Source: Planctomycetaceae bacterium (lineage in GTDB: Bacteria; Planctomycetota; Planctomycetia; Planctomycetales; Planctomycetaceae). From it: a stretch of 59,648 nucleotides of DNA. The notes under the pieces are model-generated. The model was given only the letters and a program-made list of their open reading frames with translations. It had not been told where the DNA came from and made no database searches. Positions 33,770 to 41,182 of the stretch are shown here, piece by piece (the first letter of the stretch is position 1; every line of letters starts with the position of its first letter). The DNA lies in NCBI GenBank assembly GCA_020850695.1, contig JADZEF010000051.1, positions 1-59,648 on the forward strand, given 5' to 3'. The translations under genes were made by a program, and so were the position numbers.

Positions 33770-35362
33770 GTGTCCACTTCCCGCACCCTCCGACGCGCGA
33801 TTCAGACGTACGCCATCCTCTGGGTGTGCTGTCTGATCGATTGGGTCTGGTTCAGCCGGGCGGATCTCCCGCACTGGCTCGACCTGGTCCGCAACGCTCT
33901 GCGCTGGGGAGTCTTCGCGACCTCCGTCCCCCTGTGCGCATTCGCCCTGGTCGCGGCTTTGCGAGGCCGTCGCCAGCCCGCCGCAGTCGATCAGATCTCT
34001 GCGCCGGAGCGTCCCGGTACGCCCGCCCCCGCCCTCGCCGCGACGGCTCTCTTTCTCGCGCTGTGGCAATTCGGGGTATTCGCGTTCGACGCATTCGGAT
34101 TCGACGCATTTCGCGCACAGGTGGCGACCACGGGAACGTGGCTCTCCTTCCTGGTCGGCCTGTGCTGGGTCATCTGGGGGCTGGAAAAGATCTCGGCCCG
34201 ATATGAGGCGCGGCGCCGCGTCGCGGTCGAGCACGCCGAGCGGGCCGGGAGCCCGCTTCCTCTGAACTGGAATCCTCTCGATACCGGCGCGTGGTACTAC
34301 CGGCTGGCCCTGGCCGACTGGTTCAACCCGCGCCGCTTCAACGCCATTCTCCGCGAGCTTCGCGCCCCGCAATCGAGCCACTATGGCGATGATCGCCGCA
34401 AGCTCAACCAGTCGGTCGCCGGGTTCTGCAGCTACACGCTGGCGTTCTATCTCGCGTTCCTGCTGATGACGCAGGTCGGCGGTTGCAGTGAATCATTCGA
34501 ACTCCCCGCGGGGGGGGGCGAACAGGCGCAGATCGCCCAGCAGGTCAAAGTGCAGAAGGTGATCAAGAAGAAGTTCGTCGTCAATCCGTTCAGCGCCATC
34601 AAGTTCAAGGTCCCGCCGATCGACGACATCAAGTTGCAGCTGACCGAGATCACGAAGCACGCTTACGCCTTCGGGTATGGCGAGGGGGCCGGGGCGGGGT
34701 ATGCCGGCGGGACGAATCGCGGGAAGGTGCGGTTCGTGCGGCTGGAGTACGTGGGGGGAGACTGGAACCAGGACTTCGGCGTCGGGGCCGACCTCAACAT
34801 GCTGATCGAATACGGCATCCGCACGAAGCAGCCGGTGCACGGCGAGACCGAATCGCGCACGATCGCCGAGATCGGGGCGGTGCCGCTGGGGAAGGGGCCG
34901 GCCTTCGTCTTCATGACGGGTCAGCGGAACATCTCGCTCTCGGCCGCCGAGGTGAAGATGCTCCGGACCTATGTGACGGAAAAGCACGGGATGATTTTCT
35001 GTGACAACGGAGGCAGCGCCCACTTCCACAACCAGTTCTTCGCCATGATGAACCAGGTGCTGCCGAACGTCCGGCCGGTCACGATTCCGCTGGACGACGT
35101 CATTCACAAGATTCCTTACCAGATCCCCTTCCTGCCCTACGTCGCCCCCCACGGCGGGCGCGACGCTTACGGTTGGAAAATCGATGGACGCTGGGTGGCC
35201 TACTACCATCCCGGCGATATTGGCGACGCCTGGTCCGACGGCCACTCCGGCGTGAAGGCTGAAGTGTGGGAAGCCTGCTTCCAGCTCGGGGTGAACGTCA
35301 TGCAGTATGCCAACGCGGAGTACTCGAAGTGGCTCCTCGCGCAACAGGAGAAGAAGAAATGA
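33770..35362 (+). CDS. Polytopic membrane protein with C-terminal DUF4159
   Basis: The 530-residue protein has about five TM helices in its first 240 residues, among them YAILWVCCLIDWVWF, FVGLCWVIWG-like and FCSYTLAFYLAFLLM. A soluble stretch (VKVQKVIKKKFVVNPFSAIK) then leads into a DUF4159 domain at about 319-507. That domain includes VRFVRLEYVGGDWNQDFGVG, GPAFVFMTGQRNISLSA and the glycine-rich FCDNGGSAHFHNQFF. DUF4159 resembles glutamine-amidotransferase-like folds and has no known activity to me. With an odd TM count the domain would face the periplasm if the N-terminus is inside. Start is GTG 33770; no other start precedes the first helix. The stop overlaps the next start by four bases (ATGA), so translation is coupled to the TPR gene. 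Confidence 0.88.
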   Translation: MSTSRTLRRAIQTYAILWVCCLIDWVWFSRADLPHWLDLVRNALRWGVFATSVPLCAFALVAALRGRRQPAAVDQISAPERPGTPAPALAATALFLALWQFGVFAFDAFGFDAFRAQVATTGTWLSFLVGLCWVIWGLEKISARYEARRRVAVEHAERAGSPLPLNWNPLDTGAWYYRLALADWFNPRRFNAILRELRAPQSSHYGDDRRKLNQSVAGFCSYTLAFYLAFLLMTQVGGCSESFELPAGGGEQAQIAQQVKVQKVIKKKFVVNPFSAIKFKVPPIDDIKLQLTEITKHAYAFGYGEGAGAGYAGGTNRGKVRFVRLEYVGGDWNQDFGVGADLNMLIEYGIRTKQPVHGETESRTIAEIGAVPLGKGPAFVFMTGQRNISLSAAEVKMLRTYVTEKHGMIFCDNGGSAHFHNQFFAMMNQVLPNVRPVTIPLDDVIHKIPYQIPFLPYVAPHGGRDAYGWKIDGRWVAYYHPGDIGDAWSDGHSGVKAEVWEACFQLGVNVMQYANAEYSKWLLAQQEKKK

Positions 35363-37035
35363 AGACGGAAGCAGGGACTGCGGCGACGACCGCCCAGCCA
35401 GGTCGATTCCGGACGAGTCGGATCGGCATCGCGTTGGCGGCGCTGGCTGCGTTCGCCGCGTTGACATCCGCGGCAGAGGCCCAGAACCTCGACGAGATGA
35501 CGCTCGACCGCTGGAAGAAGCTGCGCGAGACCGAGCGGTATCAGCTGAAGATCGCCGACGACTTCTACATCAAGCAGCAGTGGAAGATCGCCGCGGCCGA
35601 ATACGAGAAGTTCCAGTCGCTTTACGAGAAGAGCGAAGGGGCGTCGTATGCCCAGTTGCGGTGGGCGAACTGCCAGGTGCGATTGAAGAAGGTCAACACG
35701 GCGATCAGTGACGGCTACCAGACGACGATTGACTACTGGCCCGATTCGCCCGAGGCGATTGCGTCCGCGTTCTATATCGGCCGGAGCTACAAGGACACCG
35801 GCGAGCTGAAGAAGGCGAAGAAGGCCTATCAGGAGGTGCTGAAGAAGCATCCCGATCACCTCGTCGCCGTGTATAGCGCGGCCGACATGATCGAGATCGC
35901 GCAGCAGGAGAACGACGCGCCGACGCAGGTCGCGATGTGGAAGAAGCTGACGTTCGACACGAAGCGCACCCCCTGGTCGCGCTCCGCGTGCGAGAAGGCG
36001 TCGCGGGAACTGGCCGCGCACATGTTCGCGCAGGTGAACGTCGACGAGGCGGTGAAGGCGTTGGAGACGACATATACGAAGCCCGAGCAGGTTCCGCCGC
36101 AGATCGTCGCGCTCGCCAGCGGGCCGATCGCGCAGATGGTGGCCGATTCGAAGAGCCAGGCGAAGGGGGAGAAGCTCGCCGACAGCTGCATCGCGTGGCT
36201 GAAGTCTCACACGCCCGACGACAAGTCGACACCCGAGAAGAAGGCGATCGCCGAACAGTCATGGTTCTGCGTGGCCGATATCGAGTCGGCCGCCAAGCGC
36301 GACGCGAAGGTTCTGGAGACCTACGCGACCGCGCTCAAGGTCTTCGGAGAGGATGATGCGATCCTCGGACGCCAGGCCAACTGGTACAAGACCCGCGGCA
36401 AGTGGGACGACGCCCGCAAGACCTACAACCGCTACAAGAACCAGGTCGACGGCCAGGCCGAAATCGCCCAGAGCTGGTATCAGGAAAACCAGTTCGAGAA
36501 GGCGGCGAACGCTTATCGCCAGGTGCTTGCCCTCGATCCGCAGAACCCGATCAAGTGGAAGCCGTCGATCGCCTACTGCTATCGCCGGGCGGGGAAGACG
36601 GACGATTCGGTCGCCGCGTATGACGAGCTGGTCGTCGACGACAAGGCGAGCCCGGACCGCTGGCAGGTCGAAGCGGCCCACACCTACCGCGAGCATGGCA
36701 AGTACAAGGAAGCGATCGCCCGGTATCGCCTCTGCAATCCCAGCGGGAACTGCTATCACTGGATGGCGATCTGCCACCGGGCCCTGAAGGAATACGGCGA
36801 GGCGATCGGGCTCTACAACCAGAGCATCGGCGCGTTCCCCGATTCGGCCCCCAGCTCGATGTACCAGAAGGGTCTGACCTACGAAGAGCAGGGAAAGAAG
36901 GAACTGGCGATTAAGACGCTGCAGCAGGTCTGCAAGCAGTTCCCGAAGGACAGCCATGCGAGCGTGGCCCACGCCCGCCTGCAGGACGTCTTCAAGGTCA
37001 CGGTGACGCTGGGGGGCGACAAGACCGACCAGTGA
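35359..37035 (+). CDS. Periplasmic TPR protein
   Basis: The 558-residue protein has a signal peptide (core IGIALAALAAFAALTSA, cleavage near AEA-QN). It is built of TPR-like helical pairs throughout, for example YIGRSYKDTGELKKAKKAYQ, WYQENQFEKAANAYRQVLAL and GLTYEEQGKKELAIKTLQQV. TPR solenoids bind peptides or other proteins. ATG 35359 overlaps the DUF4159 stop, and AGGAG sits eight bases upstream inside that gene. It is the last gene of the eight-gene locus; the R3 repeat follows the stop. Function inferred: protein-protein scaffold of the ExbBD machine in the periplasm. Confidence 0.88.
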   Translation: MKTEAGTAATTAQPGRFRTSRIGIALAALAAFAALTSAAEAQNLDEMTLDRWKKLRETERYQLKIADDFYIKQQWKIAAAEYEKFQSLYEKSEGASYAQLRWANCQVRLKKVNTAISDGYQTTIDYWPDSPEAIASAFYIGRSYKDTGELKKAKKAYQEVLKKHPDHLVAVYSAADMIEIAQQENDAPTQVAMWKKLTFDTKRTPWSRSACEKASRELAAHMFAQVNVDEAVKALETTYTKPEQVPPQIVALASGPIAQMVADSKSQAKGEKLADSCIAWLKSHTPDDKSTPEKKAIAEQSWFCVADIESAAKRDAKVLETYATALKVFGEDDAILGRQANWYKTRGKWDDARKTYNRYKNQVDGQAEIAQSWYQENQFEKAANAYRQVLALDPQNPIKWKPSIAYCYRRAGKTDDSVAAYDELVVDDKASPDRWQVEAAHTYREHGKYKEAIARYRLCNPSGNCYHWMAICHRALKEYGEAIGLYNQSIGAFPDSAPSSMYQKGLTYEEQGKKELAIKTLQQVCKQFPKDSHASVAHARLQDVFKVTVTLGGDKTDQ

Positions 37036-37068
37036 CGGCAGGTCGAGAAGGTCGAAATCCGAAAACTC

Positions 37069-37159
37069 AATGTCTAAGGAAACGTCAAAAGGTCAAAAAC
37101 TCAAAGGGCTGAATCGCAGGCCTTTTTGCCATTTCGGTTTTTGACTTTCCTTAGACATT
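37069..37159. repeat. Palindromic intergenic repeat, family R3, copy 2
   Basis: Arms at 37069-37082 and 37146-37159 repeat the 14-base word of the copy at 20520-20610 exactly; outer words gtcgaaatccgaaa and tttcgacgttcggatttcg (positions 37051-37065 and 37164-37182) pair as well. It lies between the convergent TPR and kinase genes and may act as a terminator for both, though no T run follows. Confidence 0.8.
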
Positions 37160-37189
37160 TGAATTTCGACGTTCGGATTTCGTCGTCAC

Positions 37190-38101
37190 TCAGTCGTTCG
37201 CCGACGGAGCGTCGTCAACCACCTGCCCCAGCCGCACCTGCGCTTCACGGAGCGGGGCGAGCATCTGCGACATCGATTGCCACCGCTCGCGCGGATTCGA
37301 CGCGAGCCCCTTCATGATCGCGTCGGCCACCTGGTCGTCGATGCCTTTGGCGTACTGGCGGATGTCGTCGGGCGGGGTATTGATGTGCTGCAGGGCCGCT
37401 TCGAGCGAGGCCGCCGTCTGCGGCCAGGGGTATCGCTTCGTGAACATCTCATAGCCGGTCACGGCGAACGAGTAGATGTCGATCCGCTGGTCGGTCGGCT
37501 GCCGCTTGATGAGTTCGGGGGCCATGTAGTTGGCCGTCCCGGTGCGGTTGCCGGGCTTGCGGAACTCGGGGGTGTTGGGGACGACCAGCCCGAAGTCGAT
37601 CAGCCGGATGCGGTTCTCGCCGTCGAGGACGACGTTCCGCGGGCAGATGTCGCGGTGGATCCAGTTGGCCTGGTGGAAGTATTCGATCGCCAGCCCGAGT
37701 TCGACGAGGAACCGAACGCAGTTCTTCTTCATGAGGTCGTTCTGGACCTCGATGAGGAAGCTGAGGGCGACCCCTTCGAGAAACTCCATGACGAGGAACT
37801 GCTCGCCTTCGAGCGTGTAGCCGTACTCGTAGGTTTTGACGATGTGCGGGTGCTTGAGGGTGAGGGCGATCTCCCCCTCGGACGGTTTTTTCATTTCCTC
37901 GGTGAAGCGGGCCTCGAACTTTTTGGTCTTTTCGAGGTCGAGGACTTTCACGGCGACGATGCGGCCGCTGGCCGAGTCGCGGGCCTTCCAGACCTTCGAC
38001 ATACTTCCCTGGCCGACGCGGGCGACGAGGTCGAACCGCTTCGTCAGATCGATTTTCTGGATTTTCTTTTTTTTGGCGAAGAGCTTTTTGAAGAAGTTCA
38101 T
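37190..38101 (-). CDS. Soluble Ser/Thr protein kinase
   Basis: The 303-residue protein is a complete Hanks-type kinase without a TM segment: glycine loop GQGSMSK (30-36), Lys52 in VAVKVL, HRD at 149-151, DFG at 169-171 and APE at 194-196. The catalytic loop reads HRDICPRN, so the Lys normally found two after HRD is Cys153. That suggests weak activity or a different ATP geometry. The start MNFFKKLFAKKKKIQK is a basic amphipathic stretch that might hold it at the membrane. The Met of MNFFKK is chosen because upstream residues are not conserved-looking; no Shine-Dalgarno. It lies 208 bases downstream of accD on the same strand, and its targets are unknown. Confidence 0.9.
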   Translation of the reverse strand: MNFFKKLFAKKKKIQKIDLTKRFDLVARVGQGSMSKVWKARDSASGRIVAVKVLDLEKTKKFEARFTEEMKKPSEGEIALTLKHPHIVKTYEYGYTLEGEQFLVMEFLEGVALSFLIEVQNDLMKKNCVRFLVELGLAIEYFHQANWIHRDICPRNVVLDGENRIRLIDFGLVVPNTPEFRKPGNRTGTANYMAPELIKRQPTDQRIDIYSFAVTGYEMFTKRYPWPQTAASLEAALQHINTPPDDIRQYAKGIDDQVADAIMKGLASNPRERWQSMSQMLAPLREAQVRLGQVVDDAPSAND

Positions 38102-38309
38102 GGACGCCGCGCGAGTTCGAGCGCCGAGAGACATCGACCGCAAGCCCGCCCGGGTCGATCACACTGGCTGAAAGGATTAACGATTTTCTGCGACGGGAAT
38201 CAATCTGCGAGTCGAATCGGCACACGCCGCAGAGCTGCGGCGAAGAATCGGCAAATCCACCGGTTTCAATGGTCGACGGTTGTTCGTCGTTCTGCTTTCT
38301 CGAAGTCGT

Positions 38310-39242
38310 TCAACGGTTGCTGCAATAGTCGATCAGACGGGCAATTTCCGTCCGCAGTTCGCTCCGAGGGACGATGCGGTCGATGAAACCGTGTTCCAGC
38401 AGGAATTCGCTCGTCTGGAACCCTTTTGGAAGGGTCGCCTTCACCGTCGCCTGGACGACGCGCGGCCCCGCAAATCCGATTAGCGCGTTCGGTTCGGCCA
38501 GGATGACGTCTCCCAGCGAGGCGAAGCTGGCCGCCACGCCCCCCATCGTCGGATTGGTGAGGACGGAGATGAACAGCCCCCCCGCTTCATGATACCGCCC
38601 GAGGGCCGCAGAGACTTTGCCCATCTGCATCAGCGAGAGAATTCCCTCGTGCATGCGGGCTCCGCCCCCCGACCCGCTGACGATCACCAGCGGGAGGTTC
38701 ATCTCGGTGGCGTGTTCGACGGCCCGAGTCAGTTTTTCGCCGACGACCGAGCCCATGCTCCCCATGATGAAGGACGAGTCGGTCAGGGCGAACACCAGCG
38801 GACGGCCGCGGAGGTAACCGCGTCCCGCCACGCACGCCTCGCGCATTCCCGTGCGGGCCTGCTCTTCTTTCAATCGCGTCTTGTAGGGCTTCTTGTCGGC
38901 GAACCCGAGAGGGTCGAGCGGCATCAGCTCGGTGAACCACTCTTCGAAGCTGTCCTGGTCGAGGAGCTGCTTGATGCGGGTGTCGGCCGAGACGTAAAAG
39001 TGGTATCCGCACTGCGGGCAGACGCCGAGAGCATCAACGACCGTCTTGCGGAAGATCGTTTCCTTGCAGCCATCGCAGCGAAGCCACAACCCTTCGGGGA
39101 CGCCGCGCTTGCGGGGGCGCGAGGGGTCTTCGCCGGGGGGGCTGGCGGGTTCACCCGCGTTGCCGGCAGCGGGGGGAATTCCGGGAACATCGGGGTTGGA
39201 AGCGACCGCATCCCGGTTCTGGTCATCTGCAATCGAACTCAT
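38310..39242 (-). CDS. accD: Acetyl-CoA carboxylase carboxyltransferase beta subunit
   Basis: The 310-residue protein is AccD. A Pro/Gly-rich start is followed by the zinc ribbon ([11 protein letters not shown] and VCPQCGYHF) and the carboxyltransferase core with [42 protein letters not shown] and [17 protein letters not shown]. With AccA it moves CO2 from carboxybiotin to acetyl-CoA to give malonyl-CoA, the committed step of fatty-acid synthesis. All four zinc cysteines are present. The Met of MSSIADDQ has GAGG four bases upstream. AccA and the biotin proteins are not in this window. The Ser/Thr kinase gene follows on the same strand. Confidence 0.97.
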   Translation of the reverse strand: MSSIADDQNRDAVASNPDVPGIPPAAGNAGEPASPPGEDPSRPRKRGVPEGLWLRCDGCKETIFRKTVVDALGVCPQCGYHFYVSADTRIKQLLDQDSFEEWFTELMPLDPLGFADKKPYKTRLKEEQARTGMREACVAGRGYLRGRPLVFALTDSSFIMGSMGSVVGEKLTRAVEHATEMNLPLVIVSGSGGGARMHEGILSLMQMGKVSAALGRYHEAGGLFISVLTNPTMGGVAASFASLGDVILAEPNALIGFAGPRVVQATVKATLPKGFQTSEFLLEHGFIDRIVPRSELRTEIARLIDYCSNR

Positions 39243-39461
39243 GAATCCTCGCCCGGGCAACGCCACACCGCCGACGCACTATCACAGCCCTCTCACGGCG
39301 TGCCGCACCGGCCCGCCGACGTCTTCTGAGAATATCAGCCGAAGCGGGGATTCCGCCACTAAGAGAGGGCCGGTCGGGCTTTGCAGTCTTGCCACATTAC
39401 GCCGCCGACCGGCAGGATTTCTTCCTGCACGGTGCGGTAGGATTGGGGCGAGGAGTTTGAC

Positions 39462-39788
39462 ATGCATGCCGAACTGCATCGCCATTTCAAGAATGTCCTG
39501 GAATGTCCCCGGGCCTTTTTCTTTCCGGTGACGCCTGAACTGCTGATCGCCAATATCGAATCCTACTGGGCCGGATTCGAGGCGGGCGCCTACGGAGAAC
39601 TCCAAAGCTATTGGCGGTTCAATTCCTGGCTTGCCGCACGTCTGGGTGTCCCTCCGAATCACGCCTGGCGCGTGTTCCTGCGCCGCGACTGGGAAAAGCG
39701 TGGGCTCACGCTGGAAGAAGCCGTCGCCGATTTTCGGCTGCTGATTCATGAGTTTTCGGGACAGGACGAAACGGGCTCTAGCGGATGA
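39462..39788 (+). CDS. Small cytoplasmic protein, unknown
   Basis: The 108-residue protein is probably helical and soluble, rich in Trp, Phe and Arg (FFFPVTPELLIANIESYW, YWRFNSWLAARLGV, NHAWRVFLRRDWEKRGL). I know no family for it. The ATG has a good Shine-Dalgarno site (AGGAG, six bases upstream), and amino-acid use looks like a real protein rather than a shadow frame. It diverges from accD and precedes the enoyl-CoA hydratase gene by 130 bases on the same strand. Confidence 0.65.
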   Translation: MHAELHRHFKNVLECPRAFFFPVTPELLIANIESYWAGFEAGAYGELQSYWRFNSWLAARLGVPPNHAWRVFLRRDWEKRGLTLEEAVADFRLLIHEFSGQDETGSSG

Positions 39789-39918
39789 ATCCGCTTCCGG
39801 CATCGAAGCAGGCGGCATGAGGCATCGCCGGCCCCAACGACGCTCCTTTGCCTTTCTTTGCGCCCTTCACGCCTTTGCGATAACATGCCTTTCCCCCTTT
39901 GATGAAAGGCTCGCTCGC

Positions 39919-40686
39919 ATGCCGACCTCCATTGATCTCGCCGTTGCCGACCGTGTGGCCCGGGTCACTTTCCGGACCGACAACGGGGTCCATATTCTCT
40001 CGGCCGAGACGCGCGAACGTCTCGGCGAAGTGATCGGCGAGCTCGAGCGGATGCGCGACCTGCGGGTCGTCGTCTTCCAGTCGGAAGGGCGGACGTTCAT
40101 TGCGGGGGCCGATATTCACGAACTGCGGGCCCTGACGCCGGAGACGGCGTTGCAGGTCGCCCGGCAGGGCCAGGGATTGATGCAGCGCGTCGCGGCGCTC
40201 GATGCAGTGACGATCGTGGCCATCCATGCCGCGTGTGCCGGAGGCGGATGCGAACTGTCGCTGGCGTGCGACCTGCGGCTGGCGGCGGCCTCCGCGCGCA
40301 TCGGTCTTCCCGAGACGTCGCTCGGCCTTCTGCCGGGTTGGGGCGGAACGGTGCAGACGGTGCGGCTCTTCGGATCGGCCCTGGCACGGCGGCTGATTCT
40401 GACGGGAGAGTTGCTGACGGCCGACGAGGCGCTGCGCGTGGGCCTTGTCGATTCGCTGACGCCTGACGAGGGATTCCGCGCGGCGGTCGATGCGCGGGTT
40501 GCGCAGATCCTCACGCGCGGTCCTTCGGCCCATCGGATGGTCAAGCATCTGGTGCGGCGCTTTGAGGGGTTGGACATCGACGCGGAGCTGACGGCGGAAG
40601 CGGTTGCCTTTGCGGACTGCTACCGAGCCCCCGAAGCGGCTGAAGGCACGACGGCGTTTCTTGAGAAGCGGCCGCCGAAGTTCTGA
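39919..40686 (+). CDS. Enoyl-CoA hydratase/isomerase family protein
   Basis: The 255-residue protein has the crotonase fold. The first oxyanion loop is FIAGADIHEL (about residues 59-68), the second HAACAGGGCELSLACDLR (about 99-116), and the LPETSLGLLPGWGGT block holds the catalytic Glu of hydratases. It probably hydrates enoyl-CoA in beta-oxidation or a degradative path; the one visible active-site Glu would also suit an isomerase. ATG 39919 is where homology begins; the open frame extends upstream but over low-complexity sequence. No other beta-oxidation gene is adjacent. Substrate cannot be told from sequence. Confidence 0.88.
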   Translation: MPTSIDLAVADRVARVTFRTDNGVHILSAETRERLGEVIGELERMRDLRVVVFQSEGRTFIAGADIHELRALTPETALQVARQGQGLMQRVAALDAVTIVAIHAACAGGGCELSLACDLRLAAASARIGLPETSLGLLPGWGGTVQTVRLFGSALARRLILTGELLTADEALRVGLVDSLTPDEGFRAAVDARVAQILTRGPSAHRMVKHLVRRFEGLDIDAELTAEAVAFADCYRAPEAAEGTTAFLEKRPPKF

Positions 40687-40770
40687 CGGTTTGAGAGGCC
40701 ACGCCTGGGGCCGACCCACGAGGGGGTGCAGTCAGTTCTCGTTGTTTTTTCGGGACGCTCGTCGCTATTT

Positions 40771-41004
40771 ACGCCGAAGGCGTTGCACTCCGAAGCCCAG
40801 GGTCGCGAGGCTTGGCGAGCGCACCCTGGGTTCCGGTTGGTGAAATGCCGGGTACCCCAACGGGGTTCGACAATTCGCGTCCACTGCCAGAACCGGTCCC
40901 GGCTTGTCGAACCCCGTTGGGGTTCGTGGTTGTATTTCTCAACAACCCAGGGTGCGCTCACGCCGTTCGCGACCCTGGGCGGTGGAGTACAACGCCTTCG
41001 GCGT
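40771..41004. repeat. 234-base nested palindrome (cruciform-like)
   Basis: Three nested arm pairs are seen. Outer: acgccgaaggcgttg (40771-40785) with 40990-41004, perfect over 15. Middle: 40796-40830 with 40946-40979, both bounded by cccagggt and accctggg. Inner: ccccaacggggttcgacaa (40855-40873) with 40904-40922, perfect over 19. The middle arm contains gaggcttggcgagc, related to gaggctttgcgagc in the R1 elements. The whole 40687-41182 spacer holds no gene; the hydrolase promoter is presumably downstream of the palindrome. Confidence 0.9.
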
Positions 41005-41182
41005 AGAGGTCTCTTGGTGAACGAAACCCTCACGCGACGTCTCGGAGCCCGCATCGGCCAGTTCTGCAGAAATCTGCTCCCAAGCCCCTGTCGAGGTTTT
41101 GCGTTGAATCGGCTTCCGCTGCTTGCCGAGTCGGGATACGTTGTTGCGGTCCCCAGTCCTTCCGGACTCTCGGAGCCGCGCC

